Shown here piece after piece: positions 8,918 to 18,921 of a DNA stretch of 34,582 nucleotides. Every line of letters begins with the position of its first letter. The stretch's first letter is position 1. The notes under the pieces are model-generated. The model did not search any database. It saw only the letters and a list, made by a program, of their open reading frames with translations, and was not told where the DNA came from. The stretch is taken from assembly GCA_027859125.1 (NCBI GenBank), contig JAQIBK010000214.1, positions 1 through 34,582 of the forward strand. Reading direction: 5' to 3'. The DNA is from Actinomycetota bacterium (GTDB lineage Bacteria; Actinomycetota; Coriobacteriia; Anaerosomatales; UBA3086). The position numbers were made by a program, and so were the translations under genes.

Positions 8918-9011
8918 TTGTGTTATCCGGACCACATCGCGATACGACTGCCGCCTGCGGGTGGATACAGACCGCCTGCCGTATCGGCGGGTCTCAGTCC
9001 TTGCGCGACCT

Positions 9012-9029
9012 AAGTAACTTCTGTTACTT
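9012..9029. promoter_or_regulatory. Perfect inverted repeat AAGTAAC-TTCT-GTTACTT upstream of nuoA, possible operator
   Basis: 7-bp perfect arms with 4-nt spacer in the intergenic region between the tRNA terminator and nuoA. Confidence 0.4.
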
Positions 9030-9145
9030 TTGCTCGAACCCGTCGCCCTTGGGAGCGTGTATTTCTCACCCCGAGGGCGTTGCCGTATCCCGACGGAGGC
9101 CATGCATACGAAGCGTTCAGACACGAGAAGGGTCGCCGCGTTCTG

Positions 9146-9502
9146 ATGCAGATGGACTATCTCATCATAGGTGCATTCGTCCTCATCGGGCTTGTGTTCA
9201 CTGCTGCCACAGTCATGGCCTCCAACGTCCTGAGCCCGAGCGCACCCTCCGAAGCCAAGGGTGAGACCTACGAATGCGGCTCCACTCCGGTCGGTCCTCC
9301 ATGGGTCCAGTTCAGAGTCGGGTACTACGTCTACGCACTCCTCTTCTTGGTCTTCGATATCGAGACCGTGTTCCTGTACCCGTGGGCGGTCGCCTTCGGC
9401 AAGCCGGGTCTGTTCATCCTGGTCGAGATGGTCATCTTCATCGCCATCCTAGCCGCAGGACTCGCCTATGCCTGGAAGGAGGGCGCGCTCCAGTGGCGAT
9501 AG
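9146..9502 (+). CDS. nuoA: NADH-quinone oxidoreductase subunit A
   Basis: [41 protein letters not shown]. Start 9146 or 9152. Confidence 0.93.
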   Translation: MQMDYLIIGAFVLIGLVFTAATVMASNVLSPSAPSEAKGETYECGSTPVGPPWVQFRVGYYVYALLFLVFDIETVFLYPWAVAFGKPGLFILVEMVIFIAILAAGLAYAWKEGALQWR

Positions 9503-9996
9503 ACCGTTTCACCGGCGAGCACTCAATCGCCTTCATCCGAGTCGAGCAGCTCTTCGACCTCGCGCGCCGCAACTCGCTGTGGTACATGGCCTTCGGTATC
9601 GCCTGCTGTGCGATCGAGGGTCTCATGAGCGCGTCGGGCCCCCGTTTCGACTTCGACCGTATGGGCGTCTTCTTCCGCGCCTCTCCTCGGCAGGCCGACG
9701 TCATGATCGTGGCCGGCACTGTGAACAAGAAGATGGCGGAGACCGTCAAGACCCTCTACGACCAGATGCCCGAGCCCAAGTGGGTAGTGGCAATGGGTGC
9801 ATGCGCGTGCACCGGCGGACCGTTCCGCGAGTATCCCAATGTGGTGTTGGGCGTGGACCAGATAGTCCCCGTCGATGTGTACATCCCCGGCTGCCCCCCG
9901 CGGCCCGAGTCGGTTCAGTACGGATTCATGCAGTTGCAGGACAAGATCAAGAAGCAGACGGAGGATCGCCTTGCTGCCCGACGAGACAGTCATTAA
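9493..9996 (+). CDS. nuoB: NADH-quinone oxidoreductase subunit B
   Basis: GTG start overlapping nuo[48 protein letters not shown] (N2 cluster Cys). Confidence 0.93.
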   Translation: MAIDRFTGEHSIAFIRVEQLFDLARRNSLWYMAFGIACCAIEGLMSASGPRFDFDRMGVFFRASPRQADVMIVAGTVNKKMAETVKTLYDQMPEPKWVVAMGACACTGGPFREYPNVVLGVDQIVPVDVYIPGCPPRPESVQYGFMQLQDKIKKQTEDRLAARRDSH

Positions 9997-10432
9997 GCAT
10001 ATCCTCGCAGACGCGGGGCAGAGCGACGCCGACATCCAGGAGACCGCCCTGGGTCTGGTCTGCACGCTCGCGCCATCAGTCGTTGCGTCGGCTCTGGCAG
10101 CGTTCAAGGAGTCAGAACTCGACTTCGCCACGCTCGTCGACCTCATGGGTACCGACACTGGCGAAGAGATAGAGCTTTCATATCATCTGCGATCCTTCAC
10201 GCGCGATGAAGAGATCCACATCAAGTGCAGAGTTGCGTATGACTCTGAGATCTCATCGGTCTGGAACACCTACCCCTCGGCGCTCATGCCCGAGCGCGAG
10301 ACGGCTGAACTCTTTGGACTCACGCTCTCAGGTCACCCCAATCCGAAGCGACTGCTCACGACCGATGGTGTGGAGCCGCTCCTGCGCAAGTCATCTGTGA
10401 TCCGCACCCTTCAGGAGGTGCGCGACCGGTGA
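9971..10432 (+). CDS. nuoC: NADH-quinone oxidoreductase subunit C
   Basis: TTG start with ACGGAGGA RBS, overlapping nuo[37 protein letters not shown]. Confidence 0.88.
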   Translation: MLPDETVIKHILADAGQSDADIQETALGLVCTLAPSVVASALAAFKESELDFATLVDLMGTDTGEEIELSYHLRSFTRDEEIHIKCRVAYDSEISSVWNTYPSALMPERETAELFGLTLSGHPNPKRLLTTDGVEPLLRKSSVIRTLQEVRDR

Positions 10433-11637
10433 CCGACGCCCGCGACATAGCGACCGAGGCGGGAATGCTCGCCCCCGAGGGTACCCATCATCCCGGGCTG
10501 CCACCGGCCGGCATCCGTCGCGCGCCGGAAGGCGTCGATGGTCTGACCACTGAGCACCTCATCATCAACATGGGTCCCCAGCATCCGTCGACCCATGGTG
10601 TTCTTCGCATGATCGTCGAAATGGACGGCGAGGAGATCGTGAGCGCGGAGGCATCCATCGGCTATCTGCACCGCGGCATCGAGAAGCTCGCCGAACACCG
10701 TCAGTACAACGCGCTCGGCACGCTCATGGATCGCGGCGACTACGTTTCGGGCATCCATGGCGAACTCGCCTCGGCGCTGGCTGTCGAGAAGCTCATGGAG
10801 ATAGCGATCCCTGCGAAGGCCGACTACCTGCGCGTGCTGCTCTCGGAGATCAACCGAATCGCCAGTCATCTGGTGTGGTTCGGCACTTTCGGCCTGGACA
10901 CCGGTGCCATGGGGCAGTTCCTGTATGCGATGCGCGATCGCGAGAACCTCGTGGACATCCTCGAGGGCATAACCGGCGCACGCATGATGTTCAACTACGT
11001 GCGGCCCGGCGGCGTGCTTGCCGATCTGCCTGCGGGCATGGCAGCCAAGATCCTCGAGTTCTGCAGCGGCTTCGACAAGTATATAGAGGAGCACCACGAT
11101 CTTCTGGGCGGCAACGAGATATTCCAGCACCGCGTGAAGGGCATAGGCGCGATCGATCGCGATACTGCGCTCGCGTTCGGCCTGTCCGGCGCGAACCTGC
11201 GTGGTTCCGGCGTGGCGTTCGACGTGCGTCGTGAGCGTCCGTATGCGGCATATGGCGAGATGGAATTCGACGTGCCCGTCGGCTCCACAGGCGACTCCTG
11301 GGACCGATACATGGTCCGCATGGAGGAGATGCGCCAGTCCAACCGAATGATCCGCCAGTGCCTCGAAGGCATGCCCGAGGGCGATTTCACCGCCAAGGTG
11401 CCCAGAGTCCTGCGCCCGCCCGAAGGTGAGGTCTATGCCGCCGTCGAGTCTAGCCGAGGAGAGACTGGCATTCACCTCGTTTCCCAAGGCGGCGACACGC
11501 CTTATCGTTTCCATTACAAGGCGCCTTCCCTCTATGCGCTCCAGGCGCTCGAGGAGATACTTCCCGGTCACCTGCTCGCCGACGTTGTGATGATCATCGG
11601 CAGCACGGACATCATGCTGGGGGAGATCGACCGATGA
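10429..11637 (+). CDS. nuoD: NADH-quinone oxidoreductase subunit D
   Basis: NMGPQHPSTHGVLRMIVEMDGE, GYLHRGIEKLAEHR, SEINRIASHLVWFGTF, DIMLGEIDR. Confidence 0.95.
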   Translation: MTDARDIATEAGMLAPEGTHHPGLPPAGIRRAPEGVDGLTTEHLIINMGPQHPSTHGVLRMIVEMDGEEIVSAEASIGYLHRGIEKLAEHRQYNALGTLMDRGDYVSGIHGELASALAVEKLMEIAIPAKADYLRVLLSEINRIASHLVWFGTFGLDTGAMGQFLYAMRDRENLVDILEGITGARMMFNYVRPGGVLADLPAGMAAKILEFCSGFDKYIEEHHDLLGGNEIFQHRVKGIGAIDRDTALAFGLSGANLRGSGVAFDVRRERPYAAYGEMEFDVPVGSTGDSWDRYMVRMEEMRQSNRMIRQCLEGMPEGDFTAKVPRVLRPPEGEVYAAVESSRGETGIHLVSQGGDTPYRFHYKAPSLYALQALEEILPGHLLADVVMIIGSTDIMLGEIDR

Positions 11638-12653
11638 GCGACGTGCTCAGCGTCATACTTCCGGTTCTCGCCGCAGTGGGCCTCATGCTCGCCAACGGCG
11701 TGGTTCTCATTTATATGCTCCGCAAGGTCTTGGGCCATCTGCATCTGCGTGTCGGGCCGATGCATGTGGGCTGGCACGGGATTCTTCAGACGGTGGCTGA
11801 CGTGGGCAAACTGCTCACCAAAGAGGACATCACTCCCACCAATGTGGACAAGGCCCTGTTCTTTCTCGCGCCTGCTGCCGTGTTCGTGCCTTCGCTCATG
11901 GCATACGCGGCGATCCCGTTCTCTGAGACCTGGAGCATCACGTCGCTCGACACAGGTCTGCTATACACATTCGCTGTGCTTTCGCTCGTGCCCCTTGGCA
12001 TTCTGATGGCCGGTTGGTCGTCGGGGAACAAGTGGGCATTGCTCGGCGGTATGCGTGCCGCCGCCCAGCAGATCGCGTACGAGGTCCCGCTGCTGCTGTC
12101 CGTGCTGCCTATCGTGATGTTGTCGGGCTCGCTCGATCTCGTCGAGATAGTCGCGGCACAGGGCGGCTATTGGCTGGGCTTCGTGCCCCGCTGGTTCGTT
12201 CTGCATCCGCTCGGCTTCGTGGCTTCAGTGATATTCCTGATCGCGGGGTTGGCGGAGCTCAATCAGACGCCGTTCGATATGTCTGAGGCGGAGTCTGAGC
12301 TCGTTGCCGGATTCGCCAGTGAGTATTCCGCCATGAAATTCGGCCTGTTGTTCCTGTCAGAGTTCAGCAACTCGTTCATTATCTCGGCGCTCGGGGTCAC
12401 GCTCTTCTTTGGCGGATGGACTCTTCCATGGATCCCTGCTGATGTGGTGGCCAAGATCGGCCCGGTCATCTTCATGCTAAAGACCTACATCGGCATCGCC
12501 GTGTTCATGTGGATTCGAGGAACCTATCCGCGTGTTCGCATCGACCAGCTCATGTCTCTGGGATGGAAACGCCTGATCCCGATATCCCTTGGGCTGATCA
12601 TGGTCACGGGTATTGCGATCAAGGTCGTCGAGACCGTGCGGGGGGTGAGCTGA
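11634..12653 (+). CDS. nuoH: NADH-quinone oxidoreductase subunit H
   Basis: RVGPMHVGWHGILQTVADVGKLLTKEDITP, LAELNQTPFDMSEAESELVAGFASEYSAMKFGLLFLSEF, RGTYPRVRIDQLMSLGWK. Confidence 0.95.
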   Translation: MSDVLSVILPVLAAVGLMLANGVVLIYMLRKVLGHLHLRVGPMHVGWHGILQTVADVGKLLTKEDITPTNVDKALFFLAPAAVFVPSLMAYAAIPFSETWSITSLDTGLLYTFAVLSLVPLGILMAGWSSGNKWALLGGMRAAAQQIAYEVPLLLSVLPIVMLSGSLDLVEIVAAQGGYWLGFVPRWFVLHPLGFVASVIFLIAGLAELNQTPFDMSEAESELVAGFASEYSAMKFGLLFLSEFSNSFIISALGVTLFFGGWTLPWIPADVVAKIGPVIFMLKTYIGIAVFMWIRGTYPRVRIDQLMSLGWKRLIPISLGLIMVTGIAIKVVETVRGVS

Positions 12654-12654
12654 C

Positions 12655-13179
12655 ATGTGGGGCTTCGGACTGATCAATGGTCTGCGTATCACCATGCGCA
12701 ACATGCTGCGCGGGCCGATCACAGTCATGTACCCCTACGAGAAGCTCGAACTGCCCGAACGCTCGCGTTGGGCCGTGCGTCCGGTCTACTTCGACAACGG
12801 CGATCCAATGTGCACCGCCTGCATGGCGTGCGTGCGTACCTGCCCCGATCACATTCTCGATCTCGAGGTCACAACCGCCGAGGACAAATCCAAGCACATC
12901 GATCGCTTCTCCTATGAAGTGGGCGCGTGCATGATGTGCGGCCTGTGCGTCGAGACGTGCCCGTTCGATGCGATAGTCATGAGCCACGAGTACGAACTTG
13001 CTGTCACCGATCCCGCGAAGCTCTCCGAGGATCTGGTCACCGACGTGGACGCGACTTCGGCCAAGCGTCACCGGGAGATCAAAGCTGCGGCCCAGGCGGC
13101 AACAGAGGCTGCGGCGGATCCCTCAGCTCTCGTAGCGGACGACGCTGCACCGACCGAGAAGGGGGGCGACGATGCCTGA
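12655..13179 (+). CDS. nuoI: NADH-quinone oxidoreductase subunit I (two 4Fe-4S)
   Basis: CTACMACVRTCPDHI and CMMCGLCVETCPFDAI; extra Ala/Asp-rich C-terminal tail. Confidence 0.93.
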   Translation: MWGFGLINGLRITMRNMLRGPITVMYPYEKLELPERSRWAVRPVYFDNGDPMCTACMACVRTCPDHILDLEVTTAEDKSKHIDRFSYEVGACMMCGLCVETCPFDAIVMSHEYELAVTDPAKLSEDLVTDVDATSAKRHREIKAAAQAATEAAADPSALVADDAAPTEKGGDDA

Positions 13180-13681
13180 GACAGTCAATGGCGTTGTGTT
13201 CGGCATTCTGGCGCTCGCCTCCATAGGTGGTGCGGTTGCGATGCTCACATCGAGCAACGTGATTCATGCCGCGTTCTGGCTGCTGGAGGTCATGCTCGCC
13301 ATCGCCGGACTGTTCCTGCTGCTCTCCGCCGAGTTCCTGGCACTGGTACAGGTCTTGGTCTACGCCGGTGCCGTCTCCGTTCTCATGCTGTTCGTGATCA
13401 TGCTGACGCTGCGCCGACGCGAGGATGCGGTGCGTACTCTGGATGCATCACTGGGAGCCGCAGTTCTCGCGCTGCTGTTCGGTGCGATCGTCTATGTGGG
13501 CGTGGCTGCATCGAGCTTCACTCTTGGACCCATGCCCGACGAGGTTCCTGACATTGAGGCACTGGGCACACTGCTCTTCTCGCTCGATGGCGGATGGGTG
13601 TTCCCCTTCGAACTCGCTTCTCTCGTGCTTCTGGTAGCGCTCGTTGGCGCTGTCTGGTGGTCAAAGGAGGGGGATCGCTGA
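13172..13681 (+). CDS. nuoJ: NADH-quinone oxidoreductase subunit J
   Basis: SSNVIHAAFWLLEVMLAIAGLFLLLSAEFLALVQVLVYAGAVSVLMLFVIMLT. Confidence 0.93.
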   Translation: MPETVNGVVFGILALASIGGAVAMLTSSNVIHAAFWLLEVMLAIAGLFLLLSAEFLALVQVLVYAGAVSVLMLFVIMLTLRRREDAVRTLDASLGAAVLALLFGAIVYVGVAASSFTLGPMPDEVPDIEALGTLLFSLDGGWVFPFELASLVLLVALVGAVWWSKEGDR

Positions 13682-13992
13682 TGCAGGTGGGACTCGAAGT
13701 CTTTCTGGGACTGGCAGCGGTGCTGTTCTCACTCGGGCTGTACGGTGCGATCTCCAAGCGAAGCGCCGTCATGGTGCTCATGTCGCTCGAGCTCATGGCG
13801 GTGTCCGTCAACATCAACCTCGTCGCCTTCTCGAGGTTCCTGACGCCAGAGGTCATGACAGGTCAGTTCTTTGCCATCTTCACCATGGTCGTCTCTGCTG
13901 CTGAGATCGGTCTCGGTCTTGCGCTCGTCCTGGCCATCTATCGTCAGTCCCGTTCCATCGAGCTTGCCGGCTTGAACCGGCTGAAGGGGTAG
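13681..13992 (+). CDS. nuoK: NADH-quinone oxidoreductase subunit K
   Basis: LGLYGAISKRSAVMVLMSLELMAVSVNINLVAFSRF, AEIGLGLALVLAIYR; TGATG overlap with nuoJ. Confidence 0.92.
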   Translation: MQVGLEVFLGLAAVLFSLGLYGAISKRSAVMVLMSLELMAVSVNINLVAFSRFLTPEVMTGQFFAIFTMVVSAAEIGLGLALVLAIYRQSRSIELAGLNRLKG

Positions 13993-13994
13993 GC

Positions 13995-15902
13995 ATGGGA
14001 TATATCGCCGTCATACCCCTGCTTCCGGCTCTCGCCTTCGCAGTGTTGGTTCCACTCTCTCGGGAGTGGCGCAACCGCATGCTCTGGATTGCGGGGGCGG
14101 CCATGGGCGGATCGCTCGTGCTCTCAGTCATGGCCTTCTTCGCCACGTGGCCCGGAGGACATGCCGAGCACCCCGTGTGGCATGCGACGTTCCCGCTCGC
14201 AGAGATCGGCGGAAAGCCGCTCGAGATGGGCCTCATGCTCGATCCGATATCGGCTGCAATGCTTCATTTGATACCGATCGTGGGCAAGTGCGTTCAGGTC
14301 AACTCGCTGGGCTACATGCACCGTGACGAGCGCGTCGGTTGGTACTATGCTGCGCTCTCGCTGTTCACGGCGGCCATGCTTCTGCTGGTGCTGGCCGACA
14401 ACTTCCTGCTGCTCTATATGGCGTGGGAGGTCATGGGCCTCTGCTCGTATCTGCTCATCGGCTTCTGGCACGAGCAGGAGGCGCCGCGCAAGGCGTCGCA
14501 GAAGGCGTTCCTGACCACGCGAGTCGGCGACGTCGGTTTCGCCATCGGTCTCTTCGCGATGTATCAGGCTGCAGGCACCTTCTCCTTCGAGGGCGTGCTC
14601 GGTTCGGTGGCTTCCTGGGCGCCGGGCGCTGCCACCCTCGTGGCCTTGATGTTGCTCTTTGGCGCGATGGGCAAGTCCGCCCAGGTGCCGCTGCATGTGT
14701 GGCTGCCTGACGCTATGGCCGGCCCCACGCCCGCATCGGCTCTCATCCATGCGGCGACCATGGTCGCCGCCGGCGTCTATCTCGTTGCGCGCGCAATGCC
14801 CATCTTCGAGGTCAGTGGCACGGCTCTCACCGTCACGCTGTGGGTCGGTGCGATCACCGCAATGGTGGGAGGCCTGCTGGCCGCAGTGCAGCACGACATC
14901 AAGAAGGTGCTCGCGTACTCGACGATCTCGCAGCTGGGCTACATGTTCATTGCGCTGGGCGCAGGCAGTGTCGTCGCAGCCATGTTCCACCTGGTGACTC
15001 ACGCGTTCTTCAAGTCACTGCTGTTCCTGGGGGCCGGCGTGATCATTCACGCATCCCACACGCAGGATATGCGCGAGATGGGTGGCTTGGCCAAGCACCT
15101 CAAGATCACGACCGTCACATTCACCGTGGGTTCGCTTGCGCTCGCCGGCGTCTTCCCGTTCTCGGGCTTCTGGTCCAAGGATGAGATCCTCGCAGTACTG
15201 CTGCACGAGCAGCAGTACGGTGTGTTCGCGATCGCCCTGATCGCTGCGTTCATCACGGCGTTCTACGTGGCGCGGCTGTGGTTCCGGGTGTTCGTGGGAC
15301 CTGAGCAGACAGATGAGCTCCATGAGGCGCACAACACGATGCTCGTGCCCATGGTGCTGCTCGCGTCCATCACCTCTGTGATCGGTATCGGCGGCTACTG
15401 GTTCGCCGAGTTCCTGGGTCACGAGGGTGCGTGGCCCGCGCCCGTCGTGTATCTGCCTTCACTGGTGGCTGCTGGCGCCGGCCTCGCGTTGAGCTGGTGG
15501 GCCTACGGTCGCCTGAACATCGTGCTCAACACCCGACCTCTCAAGCAGCGAGCGGGCTACATCTACGGCATGCTCTCCAGGAAGCTCTATTTCGATCTCA
15601 CCTATGACACGTTCATCATTCGTCCATTCATGCGTCTTGCTCTGGTATTCGCCGTGTTCGACTTCAAACGGATTGACGGCGCGGTGAACGGAGTCGCGCG
15701 CAGTTGGCGCGATCTGTCCGAGAGCGGTTGGACTTTCGACCGCCGTGTGATCGACGGTGCTGTGAACGCGTCGGCGACAGGTGCCAAGGCGCTGGGTTCG
15801 CGTCTGCGCCGGATCCAAGGCGGTCGTGTGCAAGCGTATCAACGTTATGTCGTGGGAGCGGTTGTGCTCCTGATGCTGTGGACCGTAGTGAAGGGGGCCT
15901 GA
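13995..15902 (+). CDS. nuoL: NADH-quinone oxidoreductase subunit L
   Basis: YMHRDERVGWYYAALSLFTAAMLLLVLADNFLLLYMAWEVMGLCSYLLIGFW; GPTPASALIHAATMVAAGVYL; long C-terminal helix region. Confidence 0.95.
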   Translation: MGYIAVIPLLPALAFAVLVPLSREWRNRMLWIAGAAMGGSLVLSVMAFFATWPGGHAEHPVWHATFPLAEIGGKPLEMGLMLDPISAAMLHLIPIVGKCVQVNSLGYMHRDERVGWYYAALSLFTAAMLLLVLADNFLLLYMAWEVMGLCSYLLIGFWHEQEAPRKASQKAFLTTRVGDVGFAIGLFAMYQAAGTFSFEGVLGSVASWAPGAATLVALMLLFGAMGKSAQVPLHVWLPDAMAGPTPASALIHAATMVAAGVYLVARAMPIFEVSGTALTVTLWVGAITAMVGGLLAAVQHDIKKVLAYSTISQLGYMFIALGAGSVVAAMFHLVTHAFFKSLLFLGAGVIIHASHTQDMREMGGLAKHLKITTVTFTVGSLALAGVFPFSGFWSKDEILAVLLHEQQYGVFAIALIAAFITAFYVARLWFRVFVGPEQTDELHEAHNTMLVPMVLLASITSVIGIGGYWFAEFLGHEGAWPAPVVYLPSLVAAGAGLALSWWAYGRLNIVLNTRPLKQRAGYIYGMLSRKLYFDLTYDTFIIRPFMRLALVFAVFDFKRIDGAVNGVARSWRDLSESGWTFDRRVIDGAVNASATGAKALGSRLRRIQGGRVQAYQRYVVGAVVLLMLWTVVKGA

Positions 15903-15909
15903 CGGAGAC

Positions 15910-17388
15910 ATGTCACTCCTGACGACCATCATATTTGTGCCGCTTGTCGGCGCGATCGTGACCGCAATGTTGCCCAAGGCGCGAACGGACCTGCCAAAGA
16001 AGGTCGCACTCGGCTTCGGTCTGGTCGACCTTGCGTTGGCCGTGGTGCTGCTCGTCCGCTTCGACGTGGGCGCGGTCGGCATGCAGTTCACCGAGCGACT
16101 CAACTGGATTCCCGAGGCGGGCATCCAGTACTTCCTGGGTGTCGACGGCATCTCCGTGCCCCTGCTCGCCCTTTCGACTCTGCTCACCGTGCTCGCGATT
16201 CTCGCCAGCTGGAAGATCGAGAAGCGCACCGTTCTCTACTTCACCATGATCCAGTTGCTCGCCGTGGGCATGAACGGCGTCTTCGTGGCACTCGACTTCG
16301 TGCTCTTCTACGTGTTCTGGGAGCTCGTGCTCGTGCCCATGTACTTCCTGATAGCCGTCTGGGGCGGTCCGCGCCGCGAGTACGCCTCGATCAAGTTCTT
16401 CCTCTACACGCTCTTCGGTTCCGTGTTCATGCTCATTGGAATCCTGGCTCTCTATCTCCATCCGTCCGGCGGCACTTTCGACATGATCGAACTCGCCGCA
16501 CGAGGCGGTTCTCTGCCGACGAACTTCCAGTGGTGGATCTTTGGCGCGTTCTTCCTTGGCTTCGCGGTCAAGGTGCCGATCTTCCCGTTCCATACATGGC
16601 TGCCTGACGCACACGTCGAGGCGCCCACTGCGGGCTCCGTGCTGCTGGCCGGCATCATGCTCAAGATGGGCACTTACGGGTTCGTCCGCGTTTCATTGCC
16701 CATGCTGCCGGATGCCGCCGCGTCGGCCTTCTGGACGTGGACGATCGGTGTTCTGGCAGCGATATCCATCGTGTACGGTGCGGCGGTGGCTTTCGCACAG
16801 ACTGATCTCAAGAAGCTCGTCGCGTACTCATCGGTGTCGCACATGGGCTTCGTCATGCTCGGTATCGCATCCGGCACGGTGGCAGGTATCAACGGCGCTG
16901 TTGTGGTCATGGTCGCGCACGGCATCATCACCGGCCTCATGTTCCTGCTCGTCGGCATGGTCTACGAGCGTACGCACACTCGCAAGATCGCAGACGTCTC
17001 CGGGCTGTCAAGCGGCGTTCCCGTCGCCGGCGGTCTGCTCGCATTCGCGGCGATCGCCTCACTCGGCCTGCCCGGTCTTGCTGGTTTCCCCGGCGAGTTC
17101 CTGACGCTTCTCGGTGCGTGGCAGTCCGATCTGGCCCCCGGCATAGTGATCGTCTCGGCTCTGGGCGTGCTGTTCGCCGCCGCCTACATGCTCTGGATGG
17201 TCCAGCGCGTGGTCCTGGGCGAGGCGAGCCCGATCGTGGCCAAGATCACCGATCTCAATACTCGCGAGATCGTCATCGTTCTGCCGCTTGTGGCGCTCAC
17301 ACTTGGAATCGGCCTCTACTGGTCGAGCCTGCTTCGATATGTCGATCCGGCCGTGAAGGCCATGCTCACAGGCATGGGAGCGATCTAG
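15910..17388 (+). CDS. nuoM: NADH-quinone oxidoreductase subunit M
   Basis: VLFYVFWELVLVPMYFLIAVWGGPRREYASIKFFLYTLFGSVFML; TWLPDAHVEAPTAGSVLLAGIMLKMGTYGFVR. Confidence 0.95.
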   Translation: MSLLTTIIFVPLVGAIVTAMLPKARTDLPKKVALGFGLVDLALAVVLLVRFDVGAVGMQFTERLNWIPEAGIQYFLGVDGISVPLLALSTLLTVLAILASWKIEKRTVLYFTMIQLLAVGMNGVFVALDFVLFYVFWELVLVPMYFLIAVWGGPRREYASIKFFLYTLFGSVFMLIGILALYLHPSGGTFDMIELAARGGSLPTNFQWWIFGAFFLGFAVKVPIFPFHTWLPDAHVEAPTAGSVLLAGIMLKMGTYGFVRVSLPMLPDAAASAFWTWTIGVLAAISIVYGAAVAFAQTDLKKLVAYSSVSHMGFVMLGIASGTVAGINGAVVVMVAHGIITGLMFLLVGMVYERTHTRKIADVSGLSSGVPVAGGLLAFAAIASLGLPGLAGFPGEFLTLLGAWQSDLAPGIVIVSALGVLFAAAYMLWMVQRVVLGEASPIVAKITDLNTREIVIVLPLVALTLGIGLYWSSLLRYVDPAVKAMLTGMGAI

Positions 17389-18765
17389 ATGGAAGGCTAC
17401 TGGCAGCTACTTCCGGAGCTGATCGTCATGGGCGTCGCCATCGCGGCGCTCTTCGGCGAGCTGCTTCCGGGCAAGGATCGCGGTACGGCGCTGCTCGGTG
17501 CTGCTGCTTCCACAGCCGCGGCTGTCGTCCTGCTGTTCTGGGGTACGGCCGAGCCCCTCTTCGGCGGCATGGTCGTGGCCGACGAGACCGCCCGCTTCAT
17601 CCGCATCGCAGTCGCGCTTCTCACCGCCGTCTGGCTGCTCTGGCTATCCGGGCGCAACATGGATGGCGAGCGTCGCCGTGAGGCGGTCGCACTCGCCCTG
17701 TTCTCCTCGGCTGGAGGCATGGTGCTCGCCATGTCGGCCGATCTCATCGTGCTCTATATGGCGCTCGAACTCTCCACCATGCCCGCATACGTGCTCATGG
17801 GCTACAAGCGCAAGGATATCGACGGGCTGGAGGGCGCCCTCAAGTACTTCCTGCTCTCGATGCTCACCAGCCTCGTCATGCTCTACGGCCTGTCTTTCAT
17901 CTATGGCCTGTCGGGCACCACCGCGTACTCCGGAATCTCGCTCGCTGAAACCGGTCCGCTGGGCATTGCTGCCGCCGCGCTCGTGATGGTCGGCCTGTTC
18001 GCCAAGATGTCGGCCGCCCCGTTCCACTACTGGGCACCCGATGCCTATGCCGGTGCTTCGGCAGCGAGCGTGGCGTTCGTTTCCACCGTCCCTAAGATCT
18101 CGGGCATGGCGGCTGTCGTTCGATTGGTGGCCGTGATCGCGCCTGGTGTCAGCTCTTTCGGCATTCTGCTGGGCGCTGGCGCTGTGCTGTCCATGGTGCT
18201 CGGTAACCTCGCCGCGCTCCCGCAGTCCGACCTGCGACGCCTCATGGCATACTCCGGTGTGGCGCATACCGGCTACCTTCTGTTGGCGCTGACCTCCGGT
18301 ACCCAGATCGGCTATGGTGCCGTTCTCTTCTACGTCGTGGCGTACGCGGCTCCCTCGATGGCCATCATGCTCATATCCGCCGAGGAGGGACCCTCTCTCA
18401 CCGATCTCGCGGGCCTGGCGGCTCGCCGCCCCGCCATCGCTTGGGCGATGGTAGTCTGGCTGCTGTCACTCATCGGCATTCCGCCGTTCGCTGGCTTCTT
18501 TGGCAAGCTGTACCTCTTTGGAGCGGCCATAGAGGGGGGGCTCGTATGGCAGACGGTGCTCGCGATCGTGATGAGCGTTGTGTCCGCGGGCTACTACTTC
18601 CGTGTCATGCGCGAGATATTCTTTGGCGATGTTCCGGAATCACCCATGCAGGTTGAGCGCTCGGTCTCGGCATCGACCGCTCTGGCACTCTGCGTACTCG
18701 CGACTGTTGCGGTCGGTATCGGGGCTTCGCCACTCATGAACGCCCTGAGCTTCAGTTTTCCGTAG
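17389..18765 (+). CDS. nuoN: NADH-quinone oxidoreductase subunit N
   Basis: LYMALELSTMPAYVLMGYKRKDIDGLEGALKYFLLSML; APFHYWAPDAYAGASAASVAFVSTVPKISGMAAVVR; MAYSGVAHTGYLLL. Confidence 0.94.
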   Translation: MEGYWQLLPELIVMGVAIAALFGELLPGKDRGTALLGAAASTAAAVVLLFWGTAEPLFGGMVVADETARFIRIAVALLTAVWLLWLSGRNMDGERRREAVALALFSSAGGMVLAMSADLIVLYMALELSTMPAYVLMGYKRKDIDGLEGALKYFLLSMLTSLVMLYGLSFIYGLSGTTAYSGISLAETGPLGIAAAALVMVGLFAKMSAAPFHYWAPDAYAGASAASVAFVSTVPKISGMAAVVRLVAVIAPGVSSFGILLGAGAVLSMVLGNLAALPQSDLRRLMAYSGVAHTGYLLLALTSGTQIGYGAVLFYVVAYAAPSMAIMLISAEEGPSLTDLAGLAARRPAIAWAMVVWLLSLIGIPPFAGFFGKLYLFGAAIEGGLVWQTVLAIVMSVVSAGYYFRVMREIFFGDVPESPMQVERSVSASTALALCVLATVAVGIGASPLMNALSFSFP

Positions 18766-18921
18766 ATACACCTGAGCGAAAGCGGCTTCTGGGCATCTGT
18801 GGACTTCCCATGTGGATGTACTGCGTTGAGCAGCCGTGACGCGAGCACAGGGGGTATACTTCATCGTGTTCGGGCAGGCCAGAAACCCAGCTGCGGCATG
18901 CGGCTCGACACGAGGTGAGCG

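Noticed and set aside
8177-9124. 315-aa minus-strand ORF over ricT 3' end, tRNA-Thr and nuo leader
   Set aside because: Runs across a tRNA and a terminator; low-complexity antisense translation.
10411-11571. 386-aa minus-strand ORF opposite nuoD
   Set aside because: nuoD is unambiguous on + strand; the antisense frame is His/Asp/Val-rich as expected for complementary codons.
18855-18860. TATACT as promoter of the HtrA-like gene
   Set aside because: Good -10-like hexamer but no convincing -35 at normal spacing; not reported as a feature.
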